Positions 1 through 5,949 of a DNA stretch of 11,087 nucleotides are shown piece by piece (the first letter of the stretch is position 1; each line of letters begins with the position of its first letter). The notes beneath the pieces were generated by a model. It was not told where the DNA came from and ran no database searches. It was given only the letters and a program-made list of their open reading frames with translations. This DNA comes from Candidatus Omnitrophota bacterium. Lineage in GTDB: Bacteria; Omnitrophota; Gorgyraeia; 2-02-FULL-51-18. A program made the translations under genes and the position numbers. Location: contig JAHFFM010000052.1 in assembly GCA_023247935.1 (NCBI GenBank), positions 1 through 11,087 of the forward strand. The letters are read 5' to 3'.

Positions 1-2
1 GC

Positions 3-1256
3 GTCCGTGCAGCGGAACAAAAAAACGGATCGCAGCTCGCGGATGATGGATCGCGGCTGGCGGGGAATAAAGCGTCACAAGGTCACCAGATCACCGCTAT
101 GTTAACGCCGTCGGCTGGCGGAGAATGGAAAGCGGATAATGGATTGCAAAAAACCTACGTTGCGAGGTTGCTTCAAGGGCAGGTTTCGAAATTTGATTTG
201 CCTGCGCTTGAGGCGGGCGTGATAGGCGGGGACTTGGCGAGGATTGAGAAGAAAAATGAAGCGTTTCTCGAAAGCGGGGAGATTTTAAACCTGGAGATCG
301 CGAAAGTTCATGAGGAGGATAGAGAAGGAAAAATAGCATCCTTTAAGTTTTTGGGAGGCCATAAGGCGCAGGTTTTAAGATATGAAAGAAACCAAAAAGG
401 TGAGCTTGAACCGGTTCCGGTAGGAGTGATTGATTTCACAAAGGCGTATGGGGAGTTCGAGGCTTCTCTGGCCACTGTGCCGGTTTTTGTCCAGCCTGGA
501 CCGGAAATATTGTCAAAGTTGGCGGCTTCTCCGGAGTCCGCGGCGCTTAAGGATCGCAGTGATGGAAATTTTGCGTCCACTCAGTTTAAGAAAGCCCAGG
601 CCGAGATGTCCGTGGAAGAGATTCTAAAATTAGACCCCGCGAACCTTATCCTGTATCGCGATTTGTCGCTTGATCCAGAGATTCAACGAGCCGTTATCGA
701 TCGGCAGCATTCCTCCCAAGCGAGAATTCAGCGCAGTCTCGAGGCCTGGGCCTTCCTATATGAAGATCAAAAAGTCAAAGACCGCATTCTAAGCCTGGTT
801 CGAATGGAGTACAGGGATTACGAAAACGCGGGAAACGTGCTCGAAGTTTTTGAACCGGCCGTTAAAATCGAAAACGATGTTCCGCGCAAAGAAATAATCC
901 TGGGCAGTCCCCATAGACACATTATCCAGGAGCGCCACGGCTTTTTGGGGCTTGAGGACATTCGTCCTAACGCGGCCGGAGAATCCGGAGAATATGGCTT
1001 CCCGCCGATTCATGCCGCAAACATCGCGGGGCTCATGATCGTTTTGGGTATGGACAAGAATTTGACGCTCCGGCTTTTGGAGCGGCTTATCCACAAAACG
1101 CTTTCGCAAGGCATTGTGGCCAAGTTCAAGGACGTTAAAAAAGCCGATGATCCCGATTATTTCAACAATATCGTCGAAGCGCTCGAAAGACTTCGTTACG
1201 ATTTCTTCCTCAAAGCCAGCCAAATAGCCCAGGAGGCGTTGGGCGGGTCCGCTTAA
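3..1256 (+). CDS. Unrecognised protein, C-terminal part (5' end outside window)
   Basis: The frame is open from the left edge of the window to a TAA at 1254-1256, so this is probably the C-terminal part of a longer protein. An internal ATG at 99 is a possible start, giving 385 aa, but it has no convincing Shine-Dalgarno sequence (the nearest purine run, AAGG at 79-82, is too far). I do not recognise a family. The visible product is soluble and charged with no obvious transmembrane segment. Its middle (from roughly residue 180 of the ATG-99 version) is helical-looking and rich in Glu, Lys, Arg and Leu, including the phrase LILYRDLSLDPEIQRAVID. A Gly/Pro-containing stretch (PHRHIIQERHGFLG) follows before a Leu-rich C-terminus. 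It is followed by a decayed non-coding region rather than an operon partner. A coding region is likely; no function can be assigned. Confidence 0.6.
   Translation, partial: VRAAEQKNGSQLADDGSRLAGNKASQGHQITAMLTPSAGGEWKADNGLQKTYVARLLQGQVSKFDLPALEAGVIGGDLARIEKKNEAFLESGEILNLEIAKVHEEDREGKIASFKFLGGHKAQVLRYERNQKGELEPVPVGVIDFTKAYGEFEASLATVPVFVQPGPEILSKLAASPESAALKDRSDGNFASTQFKKAQAEMSVEEILKLDPANLILYRDLSLDPEIQRAVIDRQHSSQARIQRSLEAWAFLYEDQKVKDRILSLVRMEYRDYENAGNVLEVFEPAVKIENDVPRKEIILGSPHRHIIQERHGFLGLEDIRPNAAGESGEYGFPPIHAANIAGLMIVLGMDKNLTLRLLERLIHKTLSQGIVAKFKDVKKADDPDYFNNIVEALERLRYDFFLKASQIAQEALGGSA
27..63. repeat. Short imperfect direct repeat, 21-bp period
   Basis: A 16-bp word beginning GGATCGC occurs at 27-42 and again at 48-63 with 14 of 16 bases matching, offset by 21 bp (seven codons). 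A related fragment, TCGGCTGGCGG, recurs at 110-120. If translated in the frame of the downstream gene, the two copies give GSQLADD and GSRLAGN. This may be a low-complexity protein repeat or a degenerate intergenic repeat lying before an ATG-99 start; the window does not decide. Confidence 0.35.
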
Positions 1257-1301
1257 GGATTGGATCAAATCAAAAAATCCAAACATTCCTTTCCAACCTA
1301 A

Positions 1302-1514
1302 TCGTGGCTCAATAAAATACCCGATGGTAAAAAGGCGCTCAACGAAACTCTCTACCATCTTTGTATTCAAGACGCAGGACATGATGGATTCTGGTTGGAT
1401 CTTGAAATGCGCGCTTCGGCTGCGCTGAAAGATTTGGAAAACGAGCGAGATACCAAAAAGCCAAAGAGTTGGCATGGTGTTCTGTCCCGGTATCAAGCTG
1501 CTTCATACTTATGA
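1302..1514 (+). pseudogene. Decayed reading frame downstream of the first gene
   Basis: After the TAA at 1254-1256 the same frame continues for 14 codons, meets a second TAA at 1299-1301, and then stays open for 70 codons to a TGA at 1512-1514. The conceptual peptide looks protein-like (for example LNETLYHLCIQDAGHDGFWL, then a charged Lys/Glu-rich tail), but it has no plausible start codon near its beginning and no ribosome binding site. It could be the former tail of the upstream gene after nonsense mutations, or a remnant of an unrelated lost gene. I do not recognise the family. Coding character is judged by eye only. Confidence 0.3.
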
Positions 1515-1563
1515 TTTTGGACATCGTCTCACCCACACGGAAATTACGGTGACCCCGTGCGAT

Positions 1564-1608
1564 TATAATAGTTAACATGTTAATAGGTGCCTATTTTATG
1601 TTAATTAC
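1564..1608. promoter_or_regulatory. TATAAT box followed by two overlapping palindromes
   Basis: TATAAT at 1564-1569 is followed at once by the perfect 12-bp palindrome TTAACATGTTAA (1572-1583) and then by AATAGG-TG-CCTATT (1582-1595), a perfect 6-bp dyad with a 2-nt spacer. The word ATGTTAAT occurs at 1577-1584 and again at 1598-1605. The spacing of these elements resembles a repressor-controlled promoter, but I see no good -35 at 16-18 bp from the TATAAT. Apart from this and the 22-bp repeats nearer the next gene, the stretch 1515-1745 shows nothing that looks coding. Confidence 0.3.
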
Positions 1609-1668
1609 AAGGCTAATTTAAATGCTGGATAGACCTATCGATCCGCCATGAAGAGCTGAATAGCTTCA

Positions 1669-1734
1669 ATTTGTGCAAATTTTTATTGCGATTTGTGCAT
1701 AAATAAATCGTGATTTGTGCATGATTTTATGGGA
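1669..1734. promoter_or_regulatory. Three tandem 22-bp iteron-like repeats upstream of the ATPase gene
   Basis: The 9-mer ATTTGTGCA occurs three times, at 1669-1677, 1691-1699 and 1713-1721, at exactly 22-bp intervals (about two helical turns), so the sites face the same side of the DNA. Copies two and three share an extended core GATTTGTGCAT. The inter-core sequence is AT-rich but diverged. The array ends 11 bp before the start codon of the AAA ATPase gene, which fits an operator bound by a cooperatively acting protein, possibly autoregulatory. Replication-origin iterons are an alternative, but no Rep gene or DnaA-box cluster is seen here. Confidence 0.55.
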
Positions 1735-1745
1735 CGCTTTTTTCC

Positions 1746-2816
1746 ATGAAATATATTCCTCGATGGTTTGAAACAAGACTCAAAGAATCTTTTCAGTCGC
1801 ATCCGGTGATCGTGCTTACCGGCCCGCGGCAGGTGGGAAAAAGCACGCTTCTCGAACACGCGGATTTTTTGAAGGACTGGCGTTTGATCACATTGGATGA
1901 TCGTGATGCGTTGGAACAAGCCAAAGAAGACCCCAAAGGACTCTTATTAGAAGACAAACCCACCATCATCGATGAAGTCCAAAGATGCCCCGAACTTCTT
2001 ATCACAGTCAAATATCTGGTGGATAAGTCCGAACGAAAAAGAAACTTTATCCTTTCCGGTTCCGGAAACATATCCTTGCGAAAAACTCCGCGAGAGACGC
2101 TGGCGGGCCGTGCGAAGTATCTGCATTTGGCAGGTTTTGGATTAAGAGAAGTCCAAGGCCTGCCCGAGGGGGGTATTCTGGATGATTTGTGGCTGGAAAA
2201 AGCGCCGAGCGATATAATGATCAAGCAAAATAAGAACATTGCCGAAGCCGTATGGAGAGGATCGCTTCCAGGCGTTGTGCTCGCCCCCACTGACAAAATT
2301 GCTCTTGAGCGCCTAGGCGGCTACGTCGATACCTACATTCAAAAAGATATTCAGGATTTGGTGAAAATCAGGCATCCTCAAAACTTTAGGCGTCTTATGC
2401 AGGAGCTCGCCAAAGCTACCGGCTGGGAATCCGTGCAAGAGGAGTTGTCCAAAGTTTGCAGGGAGACCAGAACCAATGTCAGCCGGTACATGAGCCTGCT
2501 TAAAGAAACCAATCTTTTATATGACATCAAAGGGTATGTCGCCAAAAGCGAGAATGCCTACAAGCAGTCGAAATATTTCTGGTTTGACTCAGGCTCTGCG
2601 TGCTTCTTGGCGGGGATCAGACAGGCATCGGAGCTTAAAAAGTCAGGGGTCAAAGGACGCTATTTCGAGAATTTCATCTTGCAGCAGATTCTCTCCTGGG
2701 CTTCCCTGCAACTTGTCACACCCGAAATCTATTATTGGAAACGCAAGGCCGGTGATTTTGAAGTAGATTTTGTCATTGGACGGCCCTATAAGAGTATAAT
2801 GACTCACGTTGTCTAG
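1746..2816 (+). CDS. AAA ATPase with (truncated) DUF4143 domain
   Basis: The product is a 356-aa P-loop ATPase of the AAA_14/DUF4143 family, which is common and scattered in bacteria and archaea and poorly characterised. Walker A is GPRQVGKST at residues 26-34, Walker B is TIIDEVQ at 73-79, the sensor-like FILSGSGN lies at 101-108, and ETLAGRAKYLHL (117-128) is the usual family motif. The DUF4143 part follows (roughly 180-345) and reaches the GDFEVDFVI motif (336-344). Family members normally continue with a hydrophobic strand carrying an E-x-K motif and some 60-90 further residues. Here the sequence changes to an unrelated tail (RPYKSIMTHVV) and stops, close to the inferred end of an IS remnant. 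I infer C-terminal truncation by insertion, with loss of half of a PD-(D/E)xK-like motif. The ATP site looks intact, so partial function cannot be excluded. No clear Shine-Dalgarno precedes the ATG; a 22-bp repeat array does. Confidence 0.85.
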   Translation: MKYIPRWFETRLKESFQSHPVIVLTGPRQVGKSTLLEHADFLKDWRLITLDDRDALEQAKEDPKGLLLEDKPTIIDEVQRCPELLITVKYLVDKSERKRNFILSGSGNISLRKTPRETLAGRAKYLHLAGFGLREVQGLPEGGILDDLWLEKAPSDIMIKQNKNIAEAVWRGSLPGVVLAPTDKIALERLGGYVDTYIQKDIQDLVKIRHPQNFRRLMQELAKATGWESVQEELSKVCRETRTNVSRYMSLLKETNLLYDIKGYVAKSENAYKQSKYFWFDSGSACFLAGIRQASELKKSGVKGRYFENFILQQILSWASLQLVTPEIYYWKRKAGDFEVDFVIGRPYKSIMTHVV

Positions 2817-2939
2817 GCCGTTTTTGACAGTGATTTAAGATGGAACTTTTCAGGCCGTCAGGTTTTGGCCCACCTCCAGCCCTGAATAAACCACCCACGG
2901 GGTTTTGTAGCCCAGCGACTGGTGATCCCGCTCGGTCGC
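2800..2939 (-). mobile_element. Degraded IS remnant (IS3/IS481-like), 3' end only
   Basis: This stretch holds only the distal end of an insertion sequence in reverse orientation: the last codons of an rve-type transposase (stop at 2850-2852) and about 50 bp beyond it. The outer boundary is inferred, not seen. The IS3 family commonly ends in TG, and TGACTCACGTTG starting at 2800 would fit while sitting exactly where the ATPase reading frame turns abnormal. No matching inverted repeat or target duplication is visible on the other side, because the rest of the element has been deleted. The operon promoter begins about 20 bp past the remnant. Confidence 0.55.
2850..2939 (-). pseudogene. Transposase C-terminal fragment (rve integrase type)
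   Basis: Reading the minus strand from 2939 down to a TGA at 2850-2852 gives 29 codons containing ERDHQSLGYKTPWVVY. The pattern of His-Gln-Ser-Leu-Gly-Tyr-x-Thr-Pro followed by a Tyr is the typical extreme C-terminus of IS3- and IS481-type transposases, just after the last acidic catalytic region. An in-frame TAA at 2940-2942 lies directly upstream, so nothing else of the transposase survives here. It cannot be functional. Family assignment between IS3 and IS481 is uncertain from so short a piece. Confidence 0.65.
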
Positions 2940-2958
2940 TTAAGGATCGCTGAATCAG

Positions 2959-2988
2959 TTGGTGTTTTCGCTTCGTTCATGCTATATT
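2959..2988 (+). promoter_or_regulatory. Probable operon promoter with extended -10
   Basis: A TGC-TATATT element (TG at 2980-2981, -10 hexamer 2983-2988) forms an extended -10. A weak -35, TTGGTG, lies at 2959-2964 with an 18-bp spacer. Transcription would be expected to start near 2994-2997, only a few bases before the TTG start codon at 3002, implying a nearly leaderless first message. It lies immediately beyond the IS remnant. Confidence 0.45.
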
Positions 2989-3001
2989 ATTTCATCTAAA
3001 A

Positions 3002-3397
3002 TTGAGCACATTTTCTTTCATTGACAAGGTGTTGGAAGTGAAAAAGGGTCAAAGCATTACGGCTTTTTTCACGTTAAAGGGAAACGAAGAGTTCCTGCTG
3101 GATCACTTCGACGGTTTTCCGGTAATGCCCGGGGTGCTTCTTCTTGAGTCGGCTAAACAAGCGGCCGGTAAGCTGTTAGAAGAAACCGAAGGGAACAAAA
3201 ACTATTACCGTTTATCCAAAGTGCCGGTGGTTAAATTCGGCCAATTCGTGAAACCTGGCAGCCGTCTTAAGATTCAAGTGCTGAAAATCGGGGAAGCGTC
3301 CGGTCACGTGGATTTTGAAAGTCGAATCCATCTCATGCAGGAAGAGCAGGAAGGGCCAAGGGCTCTTCAAGCTTCGTTTTCGTTGGAGAAACTATAA
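3002..3397 (+). CDS. FabZ-type 3-hydroxyacyl-ACP dehydratase, hotdog fold (first copy)
   Basis: This 131-aa protein has the size and layout of FabZ/FabA-type hotdog dehydratases, which remove water from 3-hydroxyacyl-ACP to give trans-2-enoyl-ACP in the cytoplasm. The signature region DHFDGFPVMPGVLLLES holds the catalytic His35 and Glu49 with the 14-residue spacing used by FabZ, so an active enzyme is expected. The first residue of the usual HFPG is retained, with Asp in place of Pro. The start is TTG at 3002: upstream in-frame codons to a TGA at 2951-2953 include no ATG or GTG, and the product then begins FSFIDKV, matching the usual hotdog start. There is no Shine-Dalgarno. It is the first gene of the operon, its stop abuts the ACP start, and a second dehydratase lies downstream. 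The exact substrate (fatty acid or polyketide intermediate) is inferred from the neighbours. Confidence 0.8.
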   Translation: MSTFSFIDKVLEVKKGQSITAFFTLKGNEEFLLDHFDGFPVMPGVLLLESAKQAAGKLLEETEGNKNYYRLSKVPVVKFGQFVKPGSRLKIQVLKIGEASGHVDFESRIHLMQEEQEGPRALQASFSLEKL

Positions 3398-3796
3398 ATG
3401 AACCAAGCAAAAGAAGAAGTTGTTAAGAACGTCAAAGCGATTATTTCGCAAGCTTTGAAAGTGGATGAGTCTAAAATCCAAATGAACTCGTCTCTCATAA
3501 AAGATTTGGGCGCGGAGTCCATTGACTTTCTGGACATTGTTTTCCGTCTTGAAAAGACATTCAAAATAAAAATTCCCAAAGGCGAGCTTTTCCCGGAGAA
3601 GATCCTCACCGACGCGCGTTTTGTCAAAAACGGGCAGGTAACGGCTACAGGCATTGATGAACTGAAACAAAAGATGTCCAATATGAATTGGGATGAATTT
3701 GCAAAGAATCCGCTTGTAGCCAACCTGGGCAACCTTTTTACGGTTGGGATGATTGTCGATTATCTGTCGGGCAAACTTCAAACCGCCGCAAAATAA
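3398..3796 (+). CDS. Acyl carrier protein with long C-terminal-half insertion
   Basis: This 132-aa acyl carrier protein is expected to carry the growing chain on phosphopantetheine. The attachment motif is DLGAESIDFLD, with the modified serine at Ser41. The N-terminal helix and the region around helix II look ordinary. Typical ACPs are about 75-85 aa. Here roughly 45-50 extra residues (about 62-112, including a Lys/Met/Asn/Trp stretch KQKMSNMNWDEF) lie before a final segment, LFTVGMIVDYLSG, that looks like the canonical last helix. The insert may form an additional surface for recognising dedicated partners. The start ATG follows the preceding stop directly, with GGAG at 3385-3388 as Shine-Dalgarno. 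The own-operon AcpS two steps downstream supports a dedicated carrier distinct from housekeeping AcpP. Confidence 0.88.
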   Translation: MNQAKEEVVKNVKAIISQALKVDESKIQMNSSLIKDLGAESIDFLDIVFRLEKTFKIKIPKGELFPEKILTDARFVKNGQVTATGIDELKQKMSNMNWDEFAKNPLVANLGNLFTVGMIVDYLSGKLQTAAK

Positions 3797-3812
3797 AGGG
3801 CTTTTTCGCCCT
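3797..3812 (+). other. Small intercistronic hairpin
   Basis: AGGGC (3797-3801) can pair with GCCCT (3808-3812) around a 6-nt T-rich loop, in the 36-nt gap between the ACP and AcpS genes. There is no T-run after the stem, so it is not a typical intrinsic terminator. It may tune mRNA stability or expression of the highly needed ACP relative to the downstream genes, or be meaningless. Confidence 0.25.
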
Positions 3813-3832
3813 CATCCAGAAACATCAAAACC

Positions 3833-4186
3833 ATGCATGATTCAATCGGAGTGGACATCATTGAGCTCAAAAAAGCGGAACGTTTTTACAAGACGCACCG
3901 CGAGAAGCTCGGTGAGTTTTTAAGTTTAAAAGAAAAAAAATTCGTTGAAAGAGGCAAAACGCCCCACGAGGCCTTAGCCATGGTGCTTTCCGCCAAGGAG
4001 GCCGTATTTAAGGCGTTGGACCGCCCGTGGATGGGACCGGAAGGATTCCGGAAAATTAAAGTTCAGCCCGTTCATTCTAAAATGTTTTCTTTTCAGTTTT
4101 CAAAGAAAACGCAGATGGAAATTTATTTCACCAAAAACAGCAAGCGCGTCGTCGCTTTCTGCGTTCCGGCTCATTTAGCCCACTGA
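3833..4186 (+). CDS. acpS: Holo-ACP synthase (4'-phosphopantetheinyl transferase, AcpS type)
   Basis: This 117-aa protein matches the size of group I AcpS enzymes, which transfer 4'-phosphopantetheine from CoA to the ACP serine. It starts GVDIIEL, with the metal-binding Asp at residue 8, and carries the family motif SAKEAVFKAL (53-62), with the metal ligand Glu56 and the conserved Lys60. These give confident assignment despite a divergent C-terminal half. It lies 36 nt after the ACP gene and 21 nt before the second dehydratase, in the same orientation. A holo-ACP synthase next to an atypical ACP suggests it activates that carrier. It could equally be the genome's only AcpS, which is not decidable here. 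No strong Shine-Dalgarno is visible before the ATG. Confidence 0.85.
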   Translation: MHDSIGVDIIELKKAERFYKTHREKLGEFLSLKEKKFVERGKTPHEALAMVLSAKEAVFKALDRPWMGPEGFRKIKVQPVHSKMFSFQFSKKTQMEIYFTKNSKRVVAFCVPAHLAH

Positions 4187-4207
4187 GGTTTCATTAATTC
4201 ATAAGCT

Positions 4208-4690
4208 ATGCGCTGGGACCTGATCGATAAATTCGAATTCCTCAAGAAAGGCGAGTCCTCACGCGCCGTCAAAGTTTTCACCGGAAAAGAAGATTTTTTT
4301 GCCGAGCATTTTCCGGGTCAGCCCGTTGTTCCTGAGCCGCTCTTGATTGAAACCATGGCTCAAACCGGGGGAGTTTTGTACGGACTGGGTCTGGCATTCA
4401 AAAAAGAGGTGATTTTAGCTAAAATAGAGAATGCCGTTTTCTTTTCGGTCGTTTGTCCGCCCTGCCGCTTCGTGATCGAGGCGTTTATTCAGAACGAAAG
4501 AGAAGAAGGCGCGTGGATTCAAGGGGTTGTTTCGGAAAGCGGAAAGAAGATCGCGGCCGCTGACATTTTATTGGTTTCCATTGATGCTTTGGGAGAAAAG
4601 GCGCCCGGGAAAATTGTGTTTAACCAGCGTTTTCTGAATCATTATGACATTTTGAACGTGGCTAAAAAAAGTGAAGGAATAAACGTTTGA
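4208..4690 (+). CDS. FabZ-like hotdog dehydratase (second copy)
   Basis: This 160-aa hotdog protein is related to but clearly diverged from the first copy. The signature EHFPGQPVVPEPLLIETMAQ keeps the catalytic pair His34 and Glu48 at the FabZ spacing, and the HFPG motif is canonical. The usual PG of PVMPG is PE here. The C-terminus is about 30 residues longer than the first copy. It probably dehydrates 3-hydroxyacyl-ACP; the Gly>Glu change next to the substrate tunnel may alter chain specificity. Non-dehydrating hotdog roles (thioesterase or structural partner of the first copy) are possible. Its TGA overlaps the next gene's TTG start by 4 nt, so expression is likely coupled to the ketosynthases. 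Two hotdog proteins in one operon is also the pattern of aryl-polyene-type clusters. Confidence 0.78.
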   Translation: MRWDLIDKFEFLKKGESSRAVKVFTGKEDFFAEHFPGQPVVPEPLLIETMAQTGGVLYGLGLAFKKEVILAKIENAVFFSVVCPPCRFVIEAFIQNEREEGAWIQGVVSESGKKIAAADILLVSIDALGEKAPGKIVFNQRFLNHYDILNVAKKSEGINV

Positions 4691-5949
4691 GCCGGAGAGT
4701 CGTGATTACGGGTCTGGGCGCTGTCACAGCGCTTGGAGAAGGCGTGGACGCGTTATGGCGCGCGGCTTTGGATGCCAGATCCGGCATTCGTTTTTTGGAT
4801 TATGTTTCTGAATCCGGCTCCTGGAAAGTTCTCGCCGCGGTTGTTCCTGATTTTTCCCCTGAAAAATATGTCACGCAGCGTAAATCGCTCAAAGTAATGG
4901 CCAGGGATATTCAGTTGGCCATGGCTGGAGCGAGCCTTGCATTTCAGGATTCCGGCATGGATCAGGCGTCTTTTGATCCGGAGCGTTTCGGGCTTATCGT
5001 GGGTTCGGGTGTGCTCAATCATGAGCTGGATGAATTGGCTCCCAGCATTCAAAGCTCTTTGGATGAGCAGGGCAGGCTGGATATGAATAAATTTGGCGAC
5101 AGCGGCTTGTCTTCGCTTTTTCCTTTGTGGCTTTTGAAATATTTGCCGAATATGTCCGCTTGCCACATTTCGATTCTTTTTAATTTGCAGGGCGTGAACA
5201 ATACGATTACAACGGGGCCTTCGGCCGGGCTTCAGGCGGTAGGAGAGGCTTTCCGGATTATCCAGCGCGGTGACGCGGATGCGATGTTGTGCGGAGGCTC
5301 CGAATCCAAAGTAAATCCCGTGGGAATTTCACAGTACAAACTTTATGGCGCTTTGCTGGATTCTTCTTCTCAGGACGCGAAAAAAGATTATTGTCCGTTG
5401 GATGAAAACGCAAAAGGCTTTGTGGTTGGCGAAGGCAGCGGATTTTTGGTTCTGGAAGAACTTGAGCACGCCAAAAAACGCGGCGCGAAAATTTACGCTG
5501 AAATAGCGGGATACGGCGCTTCCTCGCCAAAAGGCAGGAAAGTAGCTATGGAAGCGGCGATTAAAGACGCGGGTATTTCTGTTTCGGATCTTGCGTATCT
5601 GCAGGCCGCGGGAATCGGGTTAAAAGAAGAAGACACGCTCGAGAAAGAAGCGATCCAAGAGCTTTTTAACGGAGCCGGAAAAAATCTTTCAGTGAGCGCT
5701 TCCAAAGCTTTGACCGGATTCACCGGTTTTTCGTCAGGGGCTCTTGATTTGATTCTTTCGACCGTGGCTTTAAAAAATCAAACCATCCCTCCCGTGCTTA
5801 ATTTTTCAAAAATGGGAAAAAGCTGTGACTTTCAAATCGTCAAAGATAAACCTTTGCAGAAAAAAATATCATATGCCATGACCAATGTCTCCGGTTTCGG
5901 CGGTCAGGCTGCGTCCATCGTGACAAAAAATTATGGAGAAAAAGCGTGA
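4687..5949 (+). CDS. KSbeta / chain-length-factor-like ketosynthase homologue (catalytic residues lost)
   Basis: This 420-aa protein is full length for a FabF-type 3-oxoacyl-ACP synthase and shares the fold motifs RRVVITGLGAVT (3-14), GDADAMLCGGSES (195-207) and GFVVGEGSG. At the active site the nucleophile Cys is replaced: NNTITTGPSAG aligns with the TACA motif and puts Pro178 at the Cys position. The two catalytic His residues are also gone: Ala308 in LQAAGIG (normally NAHGT) and Phe345 in KALTGFTGF (normally KSMLGH). It therefore cannot do the normal Claisen reaction. By analogy with type II polyketide systems, it should be the KSbeta or chain length factor that pairs with the adjacent KSalpha and shapes the chain-length tunnel. 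The start is TTG at 4687 with AAGGA at 4674-4678 ahead. TTGA overlaps the previous stop, and GTGA links its own stop to the next start. An alternative role as a decarboxylase-like KSQ is unlikely because Gln is not at the Cys position and the His residues are missing. Confidence 0.88.
   Translation: MSRRVVITGLGAVTALGEGVDALWRAALDARSGIRFLDYVSESGSWKVLAAVVPDFSPEKYVTQRKSLKVMARDIQLAMAGASLAFQDSGMDQASFDPERFGLIVGSGVLNHELDELAPSIQSSLDEQGRLDMNKFGDSGLSSLFPLWLLKYLPNMSACHISILFNLQGVNNTITTGPSAGLQAVGEAFRIIQRGDADAMLCGGSESKVNPVGISQYKLYGALLDSSSQDAKKDYCPLDENAKGFVVGEGSGFLVLEELEHAKKRGAKIYAEIAGYGASSPKGRKVAMEAAIKDAGISVSDLAYLQAAGIGLKEEDTLEKEAIQELFNGAGKNLSVSASKALTGFTGFSSGALDLILSTVALKNQTIPPVLNFSKMGKSCDFQIVKDKPLQKKISYAMTNVSGFGGQAASIVTKNYGEKA

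Noticed and set aside
789..1496. 235-codon open frame on the minus strand
   Set aside because: It runs antisense over the end of a likely coding region and the decayed frame after it. It has no ribosome binding site and the peptide lacks any family pattern. It is best explained as the shadow of plus-strand codon use.
1669..1734. Plasmid- or phage-type replication origin iterons, or a CRISPR array
   Set aside because: Only three short repeats, no Rep or Cas gene, and cores of 9 bp with diverged interiors. An operator for the adjacent gene is simpler.
4687..5949. First ketosynthase as a pseudogene
   Set aside because: The frame is full length, tightly coupled and otherwise conserved. All three active-site positions are changed while the surrounding fold motifs are kept, which is the mark of a KSbeta rather than random decay.
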